From contig CACIWU010000010.1 in NCBI GenBank assembly GCA_902590435.1, forward strand, positions 1 through 36,538: DNA of 36,538 bases, in the 5' to 3' direction. Position numbers and translations under genes: made by a program. The stretch's first letter is position 1. The number at the start of each line of letters is the position of its first letter. The stretch is from an uncultured SAR324 cluster bacterium (lineage in GTDB: Bacteria; SAR324; NAC60-12). The notes under the pieces were generated by a model. That model made no database searches, was not told the DNA's origin, and was given only the letters and a program-made list of their open reading frames with translations. Of the stretch, positions 7,865 through 16,512 are shown in pieces.

Positions 7865-8403
7865 TTTCTCTCCAATTTAAATTAAAATTATACGAAAACA
7901 ATAAGAGTACAGTATAAAATAAGACATCACAAACTACAAAGTCTTATTAATATCTTAAAATGAGTCCGCAGATTATTAATAGTTATCTTAATTATCCTCA
8001 CTTAAAAATTTAACCAAACCAATTCTTAAGGATTATGAAAAAATAGCAGTTAGTAAAACTCTCTCAAGAATAATTTTATTAAATTATATTAAATATTTGA
8101 ATATATTTTCTCGAAAACTTATATTATTTTTTTAAAAAATATATATCTACAAACCGCAAACTCTTCTGAAAATTTAGAAAAGTAGATTTTTTTCATGTTA
8201 CAATATATCATGACTTACCTTGGAAAAGTCAACAGTGAATTTATAACAAAGAATTTGAAAATATTTTTTTTAAAAAAATTAATCAAGGCAAAGAAATTAT
8301 AAAAAGTCAAAAAATGAAAAAATAATTGCCAAAATAATTTTTTAAAATTGTTAAATTAACATCAAATTATTAAATTTTTTTAATCATTAACAAATTAAAT
8401 TAA
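7865..8403. other. 539-bp divergent spacer between ehuB and ehuA
   Basis: Very AT-rich DNA with no convincing gene. It must hold promoters for both transcripts. On the - strand TATAAT occurs at 7892-7887, 22 bases before the ehuB ATG, without a clear -35 box. On the + strand a 30-codon open frame at 8210-8302 has no ribosome binding site and a low-complexity Lys/Phe composition, so I do not call it. The size is large for such a dense region and may hide an sRNA or a regulatory leader that I cannot define. Confidence 0.5.
8349..8361. promoter_or_regulatory. Small palindrome upstream of ehuA
   Basis: TGTTAA-A-TTAACA is a perfect 13-bp palindrome 42 bases upstream of the ehuA ATG. It could be an operator. 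Such AT-rich palindromes occur by chance, so this is only a candidate. Confidence 0.22.
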
Positions 8404-9180
8404 ATGGAAAATATTATAGAGTTTCAAAATGTTTCCAAGTCCTTTGGAGAATTAAAAGTATTAAATAATTTGAATTTACAAGTAAAAGATGGAGAAAAAT
8501 TAGCTTTAATAGGCCCTAGTGGTTCAGGTAAAACTACAATATTAAGAATATTAATGACGTTGGAAAGCATAGACGATGGATTTGTTTTAGTTAATGGAGA
8601 AAATTTGTGGCATGAAGAAAAAAACGGTGAAATTGTTACTGCTTCAGAAAAACATTTACATGATATGAGAGATAAAATCGGTATGGTATTTCAGCAATTT
8701 AATTTATTTCCACACCTGACTGCAATTCAAAATGTTCAACAACCTCAAATACTAATAAAACAAAGGAATAAGTCTGAAGCTAAAGATAAAGCAGAATCGT
8801 TATTTGATTTGGTTGGATTAGGAGATAAAATGGATCATTACCCACACCAATTATCTGGAGGACAACAACAACGAGTTGCCATAGCTAGAGCTCTTGCTAT
8901 GGATCCAAAAATCATGCTATTTGATGAGATAACTTCTGCTTTAGATCCTGAACTAGTAGATGAAGTTTTAACTGTATTACATAAACTGGCATCAGATTAC
9001 GAGACAACGATTTTGACTGTAACGCATGAGATGAATTTTGCTCGAGAATTTGCTGATAGAGTACTGTTTTTTGATGGAGGTCAAATAGTAGAATCGGGAT
9101 TACCTTCTGAAATATTTTCTAATCCTAAAGAGGTAAGAACTAAAGAATTTCTGAAAAAGTTTATCAACAATATTAATTAA
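8404..9180 (+). CDS. ehuA: Ectoine/hydroxyectoine-type ABC transporter ATP-binding protein EhuA
   Basis: ABC ATPase of 258 residues. Walker A GPSGSGKTT is near residue 38, the Q-loop is VFQQFNLFPHL, the signature LSGGQQQR is near residue 155 and Walker B is IMLFDEITSALDPE. The insertion ENLWHEEKNGEIVTASEKHLHDMR between Walker A and the Q-loop is characteristic of EhuA among amino-acid ATPases. It is transcribed divergently from ehuBCD, whereas described ehu loci keep the four genes together. No clear Shine-Dalgarno sequence precedes the ATG. It ends 31 bp from the convergent CIA30-like gene. Confidence 0.8.
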   Translation: MENIIEFQNVSKSFGELKVLNNLNLQVKDGEKLALIGPSGSGKTTILRILMTLESIDDGFVLVNGENLWHEEKNGEIVTASEKHLHDMRDKIGMVFQQFNLFPHLTAIQNVQQPQILIKQRNKSEAKDKAESLFDLVGLGDKMDHYPHQLSGGQQQRVAIARALAMDPKIMLFDEITSALDPELVDEVLTVLHKLASDYETTILTVTHEMNFAREFADRVLFFDGGQIVESGLPSEIFSNPKEVRTKEFLKKFINNIN

Positions 9181-9211
9181 TTTTTTATCCAATTAAAAAT
9201 ATTTTTTATAT

Positions 9212-9814
9212 TCAATATACTCCAATCCAATCAATTTCCAAATGGAATTTCCCTATCTGTTTGTCAGAAATCATTATTCCAAACCATCTTATTTCTTTCG
9301 AGTTTAGTGGGGGCACACTTTTAAGAATCCTACCACGATACTTAGGAACAAAATCTCTAAAAGGTAATCGAATTTCATTCCATTCGTCTTTTTTTGATCG
9401 CATATAATTACTATAAGCCACTTGAAAATATTCGTTACCCATTCTACATCTAAATTGATATGTTTTACCATCACCTTTTATCTTAAGAATTATGCCTTGA
9501 TAATTTCCTATATTAAAATTCTCGTAATCTGTTCTTATAGAAGCGAAACCACCTCCAAAATCACTGGACACATCACCTTCAAAGATAAGCAACCCTTCTG
9601 CATTAAAACTAACTTTCGATCTTGATACACCTCCCATTACCCCATCATTTACTTCTATCCATCTCCCAAACTTACCTTTATTTACAAAATCAAAAAGAAT
9701 TTTTGTTTGCTGCACGGAGTTTATTTCTTCAGGATCATTAGAAAATAACAAAATAATTATAAGAAAAATTCCAGCTATATTTCTATAGGGTTTTTTAAAA
9801 TATTTCCCAACCAT
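9212..9814 (-). CDS. CIA30-family protein with N-terminal membrane anchor
   Basis: 200 residues. A hydrophobic segment at about 13-25 (IAGIFLIIILLF) is a signal anchor or uncleaved signal peptide. The rest is a complete CIA30 domain: WIEVNDGVMGGVSRSKV (about 52-68), then GDVSSDFGGGFASIRT and the RMGNEYFQVAY and IRLPFRDFVP segments, ending in FHLEIDWIGVY. The fold is a galactose-binding-like beta-sandwich first known from a complex I assembly factor. In bacteria it is usually a stand-alone protein of unknown role. The neighbours are lipoproteins and do not suggest a function; a role in complex I assembly cannot be assumed. Confidence 0.85.
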   Translation of the reverse strand: MVGKYFKKPYRNIAGIFLIIILLFSNDPEEINSVQQTKILFDFVNKGKFGRWIEVNDGVMGGVSRSKVSFNAEGLLIFEGDVSSDFGGGFASIRTDYENFNIGNYQGIILKIKGDGKTYQFRCRMGNEYFQVAYSNYMRSKKDEWNEIRLPFRDFVPKYRGRILKSVPPLNSKEIRWFGIMISDKQIGKFHLEIDWIGVY

Positions 9815-9896
9815 TTATTAAATATTTTTTCTAGAAAAAAATGAAAATATCATATCGTTTTTTGAATGCATGTTGTTGTATTAATGAGAATAGTTC

Positions 9897-10427
9897 TTAT
9901 AAAGATTCATTTAATTCATTTAATGCTTTTACAGAAAACCCTCTATCATGAAAAAATAATACTTTGCCAGACTCATCAAGCAAAACTAATCTAGAATTAT
10001 TTGGATTCTCATTCCCGGTAAATTCTTGAATTTTGTGGCCATCTTTATAAATTGTTATCACTCCCCCCCAAATTTCATTAGGAATTCCTCTCCTCATGCT
10101 ATCATCTAATCTAGTTTTAAAATATATAGGTATAAGTCCTTGAGTTGCAGGAAGTTCAAAAGTTTTAACTGAAATACTTGTTTGATCTAGACCAATTGTC
10201 CATCGATCTATATCAAATTGAGTATTTTGAACAAAACCAATAAGAAATAATACTTTTTCTCCTAAGAAATCTTCTGGTATATTATATTTTTTTTTATCAA
10301 GAGACTGCCCTTTTACGGAAGGAAATTTTTGACCGATAGGAGTCTTATTGACAAATTTTTTAGCACAACCAAAAAAATTAAATAATGCCATTATAATAAA
10401 AAGAACTAAAGTTAACCTCATAAACAA
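9897..10427 (-). CDS. Thioredoxin-fold lipoprotein lacking redox cysteines
   Basis: 176 residues. The N-terminus is a lipoprotein signal (hydrophobic stretch, then FNFFGC with C21 as the lipidation site). The mature part contains GQKFPSVKGQSL, the strand KVLFLIGFVQNTQFDIDRW where a redox CxxC would be expected, and a C-terminal LVLLDESGKVLFFHDRGFS strand-turn. This is a peroxiredoxin/ATP10-like arrangement, but there is no cysteine other than the lipidated one, so thiol chemistry is excluded. It is probably a periplasmic protein tethered to the membrane with a binding or assembly role. Translation may begin at Met1 or Met3. Function unknown. Confidence 0.7.
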   Translation of the reverse strand: MFMRLTLVLFIIMALFNFFGCAKKFVNKTPIGQKFPSVKGQSLDKKKYNIPEDFLGEKVLFLIGFVQNTQFDIDRWTIGLDQTSISVKTFELPATQGLIPIYFKTRLDDSMRRGIPNEIWGGVITIYKDGHKIQEFTGNENPNNSRLVLLDESGKVLFFHDRGFSVKALNELNESL

Positions 10428-10579
10428 AATTTTGCATGTTCCTCAGAAATGCTAAGTTACATTTCTTTAAATTTGTAAAAATTTTTTCTATATCTTTGCT
10501 TAGGATTTTAAGTATCTTAGAATAATAAATATTTTAAAAAAGATTTAAGTTATTAATTCTATAATAATTTTTAATGTTG

Positions 10580-11356
10580 TTATTGTAAAACACCATCAGA
10601 ATTGTAACTAACTAGAATTTTATTATTATTTTGATCATTTAAGTTTTCATCAAAATTACTTTTAGTAATTCCAGTAACGTGAATATGATTTGATGTATCT
10701 ACCCATACATCCACAAATAATTCTGATGACATAGATCCTAATTTTTTTGCCCACTGTTTTTTCCCAAAGGAATTTAACTTTATAAGATAATTTTCTTCAT
10801 CCGAAAAATTAAATTCATTCTCAAAAAAACTTGAAGATAATATAGTTACATAAACATTGTCAGATAAGTCCACGACAAGTCCCATCCCATGATTTGCAAA
10901 AGATTCACCTAACTTTTTTGTCCATTGTTTTATTCCGAATGAGTTGTATTTAGACAGAAACATTTCATGTACATCAAAATTAGAGTGAATATCTCTTTCT
11001 ACTCTAGAATAACTAGCAGAATAGATGTTATCTAAAGAGTCAGATACTATTGAAATACCTGAATCTTCACTATTCTGCAATAATTTTTCTGACCATAGTT
11101 TTTTTCCATAATTATCATATTTAACAATAAAAAAATCATTAGTATGAATTTTTGTGTCGCCCTCTAATTTTATACCTTTTTGTGACATTGCAATAATATT
11201 TTCAATAGATTCTATAGTCACATAATCAGACTTATCAAACTCAAAATATTTTTCTTTGTACCAATTTATTCCCTCTGATGAATTTTCATTTTGTGCGCAA
11301 GCAATGATGCTCAAACTAAACGAGATGATTAAAATAATTGTTATAAAATTTTTCAT
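10580..11356 (-). CDS. SBBP-repeat (beta-propeller) lipoprotein, short
   Basis: 258 residues with a lipoprotein signal ending in LSIIAC (C20). It carries three recognisable repeats of the SBBP type: KYDNYGKKLWSEKLL (about 79-93), KYNSFGIKQWTKKLG (about 137-151) and KLNSFGKKQWAKKLG (about 191-205), each followed by an Asp- and Asn-containing D..DNVYV strand. A fourth repeat begins at SYNSDGVLQ but a TAA stands where the conserved Trp codon should be, so the last blade is incomplete. Proteins of this family are usually longer. It may be a naturally short paralogue or a truncated copy. Surface binding protein of unknown ligand. Confidence 0.75.
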   Translation of the reverse strand: MKNFITIILIISFSLSIIACAQNENSSEGINWYKEKYFEFDKSDYVTIESIENIIAMSQKGIKLEGDTKIHTNDFFIVKYDNYGKKLWSEKLLQNSEDSGISIVSDSLDNIYSASYSRVERDIHSNFDVHEMFLSKYNSFGIKQWTKKLGESFANHGMGLVVDLSDNVYVTILSSSFFENEFNFSDEENYLIKLNSFGKKQWAKKLGSMSSELFVDVWVDTSNHIHVTGITKSNFDENLNDQNNNKILVSYNSDGVLQ

Positions 11357-11615
11357 ATTTTATTTAAATATATAAAGTTATAAAATCCTAATTCCATCTA
11401 AGAAATAATTTACTTTTTAATTTTAAAGTGTCTCAATTCTAACAAGTACCTAATAAAATAATAATATTTTAAACTTAATTTTCGCACAACTTTATTTCAA
11501 AAAGTTCTATGAATAATATTTTATCAATTTATTTTGTATTTTAAATTTAATTTTTTTAAATTAGTTTTAAATTGCCCCTTTCTTACTAATAAATTAACAT
11601 ATTATAAATAATAAA

Positions 11616-12890
11616 ATGAGACAAATGATGAAAAAAATTGCTGTCATTGGCAGTGGCATGGCTGGACTAACATCAGCCTGGTTATGTAGAAAAGCAGGTG
11701 CAGAAGTTACTATCCTTGAAGCTCGCAAGAATAGAGGGATGGACTCTTATACGCAATTCTTAAATGTCAAAGGACCCAAATTAGAATATGTGGATGTGCC
11801 TTTACGAGTAATGAGTCCTCATGCTTGGCCTACGGTTTTAGATATGTGTAAAAAGTTAGGTGTAGATACATACGAGGTTGATACACAGGTTTCATGCAGT
11901 TGGTTGAATTCTAAAACATGGTTTAGGAGTAGTAAAATCAAGTTAGGTTCAAAAGTATTCCCTTTTACTCCAATGCAATACATTTTTAGGAAAGAAACCT
12001 ACAGAATACTTTTAGGGTTGATACAACTTACTAAATCAAAAAAAAAAATTTTAAGTCCTGATTTAACGCTCAAGGAATTTGCAGATCAAAATCAAATAGA
12101 TCCTCTATTCTGGAAAGGGTTGATCTACCCCCTTTTAAAAAATATATGTACTAGTGATGAAAAAACCCTTGACCAGTGGCCAGCTAAACAAATTCTTGAC
12201 ATACTTCAAAAAATAGTTTTTGGAGATAGACTTAGAAGGCTTCAAGGAGGAACAAAAGCACTTGCAGAGAAATTAGGAGAAGATCTCAACTGGCACTATG
12301 GATTAAGTGTGGAAAAGCTCGAAGAGAATCAAAAAGACATTATTCTACATTCAAAAAATGGGGAATTAGGTCCTTTTGATATCGTAATTTGTGCAGTTCA
12401 GGCTAATCAACTTGGTTTTCTTCCGAATAAGTATGAAAATGAAAGAAAGATATTAAAAAAATTCCCTTATGATTCTGGTACTCTTTGGGTACATCAGGAT
12501 ATACGTTTCATGCCGGAGAAGAAAAAAGATTGGTCTCCTATTCATTATCAGTTAAACAATGATTTAAGTCGCTCCATGTTCAGTGTTTGGGTTAATCCAA
12601 TTGAACCCACAATTACTGATCATGATCCAATTTTACAGACTTGGGAGCCAATATTTGAACCAAAATCAGAAAAAGTAATTATAAAAGTTCCAATGGAAAG
12701 AGCAGTTGTAAATCTTAAAAACCAAAATCTAATTAATGAATTAGATAATTTACATAAATCACCTTCAAGAAAAGTGTTTTTTTGTGGGTCCTATGCTGCT
12801 CCAGGCGTTCCTCTTTTGGAGTCCGCGGCAATTTCAGCAATCAACGCAGTTTCATACCTCGGATTTGATTCTACTATAATGAATAGTTAG
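11616..12890 (+). CDS. FAD-dependent amine-oxidase-like oxidoreductase
   Basis: 424-residue flavoprotein. The N-terminal Rossmann motif VIGSGMAGLTSAWLCRKAGAEV ends with the acidic ILEA that binds the FAD ribose. The C-terminal FAD segment is KVFFCGSYAAPGVPLLESAAISAINAV. The overall pattern is that of COG2907-type NAD/FAD-binding proteins and other amine-oxidase-superfamily members, often annotated as desaturase- or protoporphyrinogen-oxidase-like. The substrate cannot be read from the sequence. A start at 11628 (MKKIAVIGSG), with GAGA in front, fits the family better than 11616. It ends eight bases from the convergent TerB-like gene and stands alone as a transcription unit. Confidence 0.75.
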   Translation: MRQMMKKIAVIGSGMAGLTSAWLCRKAGAEVTILEARKNRGMDSYTQFLNVKGPKLEYVDVPLRVMSPHAWPTVLDMCKKLGVDTYEVDTQVSCSWLNSKTWFRSSKIKLGSKVFPFTPMQYIFRKETYRILLGLIQLTKSKKKILSPDLTLKEFADQNQIDPLFWKGLIYPLLKNICTSDEKTLDQWPAKQILDILQKIVFGDRLRRLQGGTKALAEKLGEDLNWHYGLSVEKLEENQKDIILHSKNGELGPFDIVICAVQANQLGFLPNKYENERKILKKFPYDSGTLWVHQDIRFMPEKKKDWSPIHYQLNNDLSRSMFSVWVNPIEPTITDHDPILQTWEPIFEPKSEKVIIKVPMERAVVNLKNQNLINELDNLHKSPSRKVFFCGSYAAPGVPLLESAAISAINAVSYLGFDSTIMNS

Positions 12891-12898
12891 ATCTAAAT

Positions 12899-13291
12899 TT
12901 ATTTTTTTAGATCATAATAAGTATTATATTCCAACAAACTACCAATTTTAAGAAAATACTTAATTTCTTTCGGTGACAGATCAGAATCCGCAACCATAAT
13001 CTGAGCTAAATATTTAAGTATAAAGAAAGCCTGTCTTGGTTCTAATTCTAATTTTTCCAAATAGGGACTGACTCCTTTTTCTAAACCTTTTACCATAGAA
13101 ATTATTTCTTCAATTTTTTCTTTTGTATTGAGGAAACTTATTGCTGCTCTTAGAAATTCCAATTCATTCTTATCAGCATGTCCATCAGCACCTACCATGC
13201 CCGCAATTGAACTAGCAAACCAAAATTTTTGTGATTCAGACAATTCATTCACAACACTTGGTAATTGTACATTTTCAAATGAGTTATTCAT
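12899..13291 (-). CDS. TerB-like protein
   Basis: 130-residue all-helical protein. It has the TerB pattern of two acidic metal-binding motifs: MVGADGHADKNELEFL (about 33-48) and MVADSDLSPKEIKYFLKIG (about 98-116). No signal peptide or membrane segment. TerB-like domains occur in tellurite resistance clusters but also as single proteins of unknown role, and no other ter gene is present here. It is convergent with the FAD oxidoreductase gene. Function unknown. Confidence 0.75.
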   Translation of the reverse strand: MNNSFENVQLPSVVNELSESQKFWFASSIAGMVGADGHADKNELEFLRAAISFLNTKEKIEEIISMVKGLEKGVSPYLEKLELEPRQAFFILKYLAQIMVADSDLSPKEIKYFLKIGSLLEYNTYYDLKK

Positions 13292-13554
13292 AAGACATTA
13301 AAGAATATTATTAATATTAAATTTTTTGTTTTTATTTAATATATAATTCGTAGTTCAAATTTAGCATAAATTAACAAAATTTTCAAAAAAACATATTAAG
13401 ACTATTGGGGAATATCTCTAAGAATAATTTAAACAATTTTTGTTAGATGACGTTTTTTTATAGAATAAAATATATTTTTACCAGCAAAATTTCCCATTAA
13501 TTCTTTGAAAGTCAATTCTGACTCTATATTTTGCTTATCAATTTAAAATTTACT

Positions 13555-14574
13555 CTAGAATTTGAGTACTTTATGAAGGAACAATGAAACAACTCCGCCA
13601 ACCAAAGTAAAAATAGTTGTTACTAGAACTTGCTCCATAACAATTTCATTTAATTTTTCATCAAAACTAGTTGTATCAAAAACCAATTCAATTACTTTAT
13701 CTCCATGAGAAGCACTTGCTTCATCCTTAATATCAACCTTTGTGTATATGATCCTTTCAGATTTTGGATATCTCATAATTTGAAATTTCTCTCCTGTTAC
13801 GAAAACTTTTTTGACATTAATAATCTGTTCTTTGGATGGATTGAAATCAGGATTATTAAAAATTTTTCCATCTCCATTAAATACAGTTACTGACTTTAAA
13901 TCAGGATTAAATTCTTCAAAACTCTTTGTAATTTTTGATAGATCTATTTCTTTAAGAGAAGAATCAAATTTTGATGATGATATTCCAATTTCTAGAATAT
14001 ATTGTTTATCCGAAGTCCCCCAATATCCAAATTTTCTGACTTCACCTGTTTTTATTGTACTTGTAATTCTATCACCCTGGTATCCACCTTTTTCTCTGAT
14101 CTTCTGGAGTTTCTTATTAAAATCAGGTGCAACTTTTGAAAAATCTAGATCTTGATCTTTTAGAAAAGTTGTATGAATTATTACTCCTTCTTTATTTATA
14201 ATATATAACTCAAAGTCTTCACCAAGTTTTTCTTTTAATTTTGATAAATCAATATCTTTAACCTTGCCGTTTACCTCTTTATAAGCAGATAAGAATGGAA
14301 TAAATGCATTTTGCATCTCTATTTCTAAATTTTCCGCAAGTATTTTATAGCTAATATCAACTAGCTTATAGGCACCAATAACATTTTCTTCTGTAAGTGC
14401 AACCATGAACTCATAGTTTTCTACTAGTTCAGACTTTGCTAAATAGTAATCAGTAATTTGAGCTACAGACGGCACCAAAGTGAACAAAAAGCAAGAAATT
14501 ATTAAATGTTTTAAGTTAATCTGCATATGCTGTATTAACATCCCTTTATCCTTTTTGAATTGCAATAAAGACAT
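13555..14574 (-). CDS. Membrane-anchored Cache-domain protein without an output domain
   Basis: 339 residues. A hydrophobic segment near residues 21-40 and a second at about 314-336 flank a periplasmic region of about 275 residues. The periplasmic part has Cache features: LYIINKEGVIIHTTFLKDQDLDF (about 123-145), KKLQKIREKGGYQGDRITSTIKTGEVRKFGYW and a second sub-domain around TVFNGDGKIFNNPDF, so probably a double Cache. In most proteins with this module a kinase, cyclase, GGDEF or chemotaxis domain follows the second helix. Here the protein stops three residues into the cytoplasm. The start could also be Met12 or Met17. Ligand and partner unknown. Confidence 0.7.
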   Translation of the reverse strand: MSLLQFKKDKGMLIQHMQINLKHLIISCFLFTLVPSVAQITDYYLAKSELVENYEFMVALTEENVIGAYKLVDISYKILAENLEIEMQNAFIPFLSAYKEVNGKVKDIDLSKLKEKLGEDFELYIINKEGVIIHTTFLKDQDLDFSKVAPDFNKKLQKIREKGGYQGDRITSTIKTGEVRKFGYWGTSDKQYILEIGISSSKFDSSLKEIDLSKITKSFEEFNPDLKSVTVFNGDGKIFNNPDFNPSKEQIINVKKVFVTGEKFQIMRYPKSERIIYTKVDIKDEASASHGDKVIELVFDTTSFDEKLNEIVMEQVLVTTIFTLVGGVVSLFLHKVLKF

Positions 14575-14727
14575 GATTTAGAATCATCATCATTTTTTAG
14601 ATGGGTTCCAAATCTGACTGCTGTAATTTGAATTGATTTAGTAATATTAAATTTCAAAATAATAATTTTTTACAGAATTTAAGTTAATAATTTATTTTTC
14701 TTATGTAATTTAAAAAGAAAAATTTTT

Positions 14728-15543
14728 CTATTTTATTCCTGCATACATAAATGATTGAATAAATTGTTTCTGAAACAAAATGAAACCCAAAAGCAATGGA
14801 GAGATAGATAATAATGTTGCTGCGGAAATAATTGACCAATTAACACCAGACTCTGGAGCGCCAAATATTGCCAATCCCACGGTGAGAGGTCGAGTATCAA
14901 CCGAATTAGTTATCACTAAAGGCCACAAAAAATTATTCCAGTGATAACTAACTGATACAAGTCCATAAGCCAAATATGTCGGTTTCGCTAATGGGACATA
15001 AACCTTCAATAATATGCCAAATAATTTACATCCTTCCACCCTTGCAGCTTCTTCTAATTCCTTGGGAATTGTTTTAAATGTTTGTCTTAAAAGAAATATA
15101 CCAAATGCACTTGCCATATAAGGTAAGCCAACTCCAAAAATAGTATCTACCAAATTCAAGTTAGTCATTATTTTATAATTTTCAACAATTAGCACTTCCG
15201 GCACAATCATTAATTGAATTAAAATTATTGCAAATAAAATATTACTTCCATAAAAATTGTACCTTGCAAATGCATATGCAGCTAGAGTACAAACTATAAA
15301 TTGGGCTATTAATATTGAAGATACTATTAGAAATGTATTAAAAAAATATCTTGCAAATGGAGCTTGTTCCCACGCTTCGATAAAATTTTCCAAAGTTAAT
15401 GGTGCTAGGACATTAAAATGAATGGCATACTCATTAGGATGGAAAGCTGCCCAAAATGCATAAAGCAAAGGTGAAATCCAAAATAATGCTAAAATCCATG
15501 CACTAAATAATTCGATAGAAAAATTTTTAAAGTATTTTTTCAT
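14728..15543 (-). CDS. Sugar ABC transporter permease (MalG/UgpE type)
   Basis: Inner-membrane permease of 271 residues with about six helices, a partner of the gene at 15540. The EAA loop EEAARVEGCKLFGILLKVYVPLAK is near residues 163-186 and the C-terminus QSFMYAGIK is of the MalG type. Its ATG overlaps the stop of the upstream permease by four bases (ATGA). It is the last gene of the Ugp-like operon, and no GC-rich terminator follows; only an AT palindrome (AGAAAAATTTTTCT, 14716-14729) lies at its end. Confidence 0.9.
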   Translation of the reverse strand: MKKYFKNFSIELFSAWILALFWISPLLYAFWAAFHPNEYAIHFNVLAPLTLENFIEAWEQAPFARYFFNTFLIVSSILIAQFIVCTLAAYAFARYNFYGSNILFAIILIQLMIVPEVLIVENYKIMTNLNLVDTIFGVGLPYMASAFGIFLLRQTFKTIPKELEEAARVEGCKLFGILLKVYVPLAKPTYLAYGLVSVSYHWNNFLWPLVITNSVDTRPLTVGLAIFGAPESGVNWSIISAATLLSISPLLLGFILFQKQFIQSFMYAGIK

Positions 15544-16418
15544 CTATAATGGATCCTTTTATCAAACAATACAAATTGGACGATTGAAACAATTGCTAAA
15601 ATAAGCAGTAAAATTACTGTAAGAGTTGCTGCATATGACGAATCAAGAAAAGAAAATGCAGATTCATAGATATAATAAAGGATCAAATTACTTGCGTTAT
15701 CAGGTCCACCTTTAGTTAATATGAAAAGATGATCTACTAACTTAAATGAATTTAATGTTGCGTTTATAACAACGAACAGAGTTATTGGCATCAGTAAAGG
15801 GAAAGTAATCCTCCGAAAAAAATAATATTTTGATGCTCCTTCTATTTTGGCAGCTTCTTTAAGTTCAGGAGGAATGTTTTGTAAAGCTGCCAAATAAAAT
15901 ATCATAAAAAATCCAGCTTCTTTCCAAATAGTAATTAAAATAAGGCAATTAAGTACAGTTTCTTTATCACCTAACCAATTTTGACTTCCAAAACCTAAAT
16001 TTATAGCTATTTGATCAATAAGACCTATTTCTGGAGTATAGAAAAATAACCAAATATTAGATACTGCAATCATAGGTAAAATTGTCGGAGTAAAGTAAGC
16101 CATTCTAACTAAAACTCTTCCCTTTATTTTACTATCTACAAATAAAGCCATAAGAATTGCTAAAAATACTGAAGGAATGATTGTAGCAACCGCATACCAC
16201 AGATTATTTAATACTGCCTCTAAAAATATTGGGTCATCGAGAGCTAACTCATAATTTTCAAATCCTATAAACTTACTCGGGAATTTTTTTGTACCTGTAC
16301 TAAAAAAACTAGAAATCAACGTTGTAAATGACGGAATATGAGTAAACAATCCCATCAGGATCAATGCTGGAGTAATTAACAACCAAGCATATACTTGTGA
16401 AAGATTATTTTTAAACAT
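15540..16418 (-). CDS. Sugar ABC transporter permease (MalF/UgpA type)
   Basis: Inner-membrane permease of 292 residues, six helices predicted by eye, with the first helix at about 10-32. The EAA loop KEAAKIEGASKYYFFRRITFPLL is near residues 186-208 and the ILTKGGPDNASNLILYYIYE segment is typical of MalF/UgpA-type subunits. It follows the binding-protein gene after a hairpin-containing spacer and is translationally coupled to the MalG-type partner. Confidence 0.9.
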   Translation of the reverse strand: MFKNNLSQVYAWLLITPALILMGLFTHIPSFTTLISSFFSTGTKKFPSKFIGFENYELALDDPIFLEAVLNNLWYAVATIIPSVFLAILMALFVDSKIKGRVLVRMAYFTPTILPMIAVSNIWLFFYTPEIGLIDQIAINLGFGSQNWLGDKETVLNCLILITIWKEAGFFMIFYLAALQNIPPELKEAAKIEGASKYYFFRRITFPLLMPITLFVVINATLNSFKLVDHLFILTKGGPDNASNLILYYIYESAFSFLDSSYAATLTVILLLILAIVSIVQFVLFDKRIHYR

Positions 16419-16473
16419 TCAGGATAATGTTTTCTGGAGGGATTAATAATTTTTTAAGTTAGACTATATTTGC

Positions 16474-16499
16474 GGAAGGTACTAATTGAAGTACCTCCC
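16474..16499 (-). other. Intercistronic hairpin after the Ugp-type binding-protein gene
   Basis: GGAAGGTACT (16474-16483) pairs with AGTACCTCCC (16490-16499) with one mismatch around a six-base loop. It is placed 13 bases after the binding-protein stop, as in the ehuB-ehuC spacer. It probably stabilises the upstream message or lowers read-through into the permease genes. Confidence 0.6.
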
Positions 16500-16512
16500 A
16501 CAATTCAATGAA

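Noticed and set aside
8210-8302. 30-codon open frame in the ehuB-ehuA spacer (MTYLGKVNSEFITK...)
   Set aside because: No ribosome binding site, Lys/Phe-rich low-complexity end, and no recognisable motif; expected by chance in AT-rich DNA.
12899-13291. Tellurite resistance function for the TerB-like gene
   Set aside because: No other ter gene is present, and single TerB-domain proteins are common without any link to tellurite.
13437-13545. Short - strand frame after the Cache gene that might continue it as a frameshifted output domain
   Set aside because: Under 40 codons, preceded by two in-frame stops, and no resemblance to any signalling domain.
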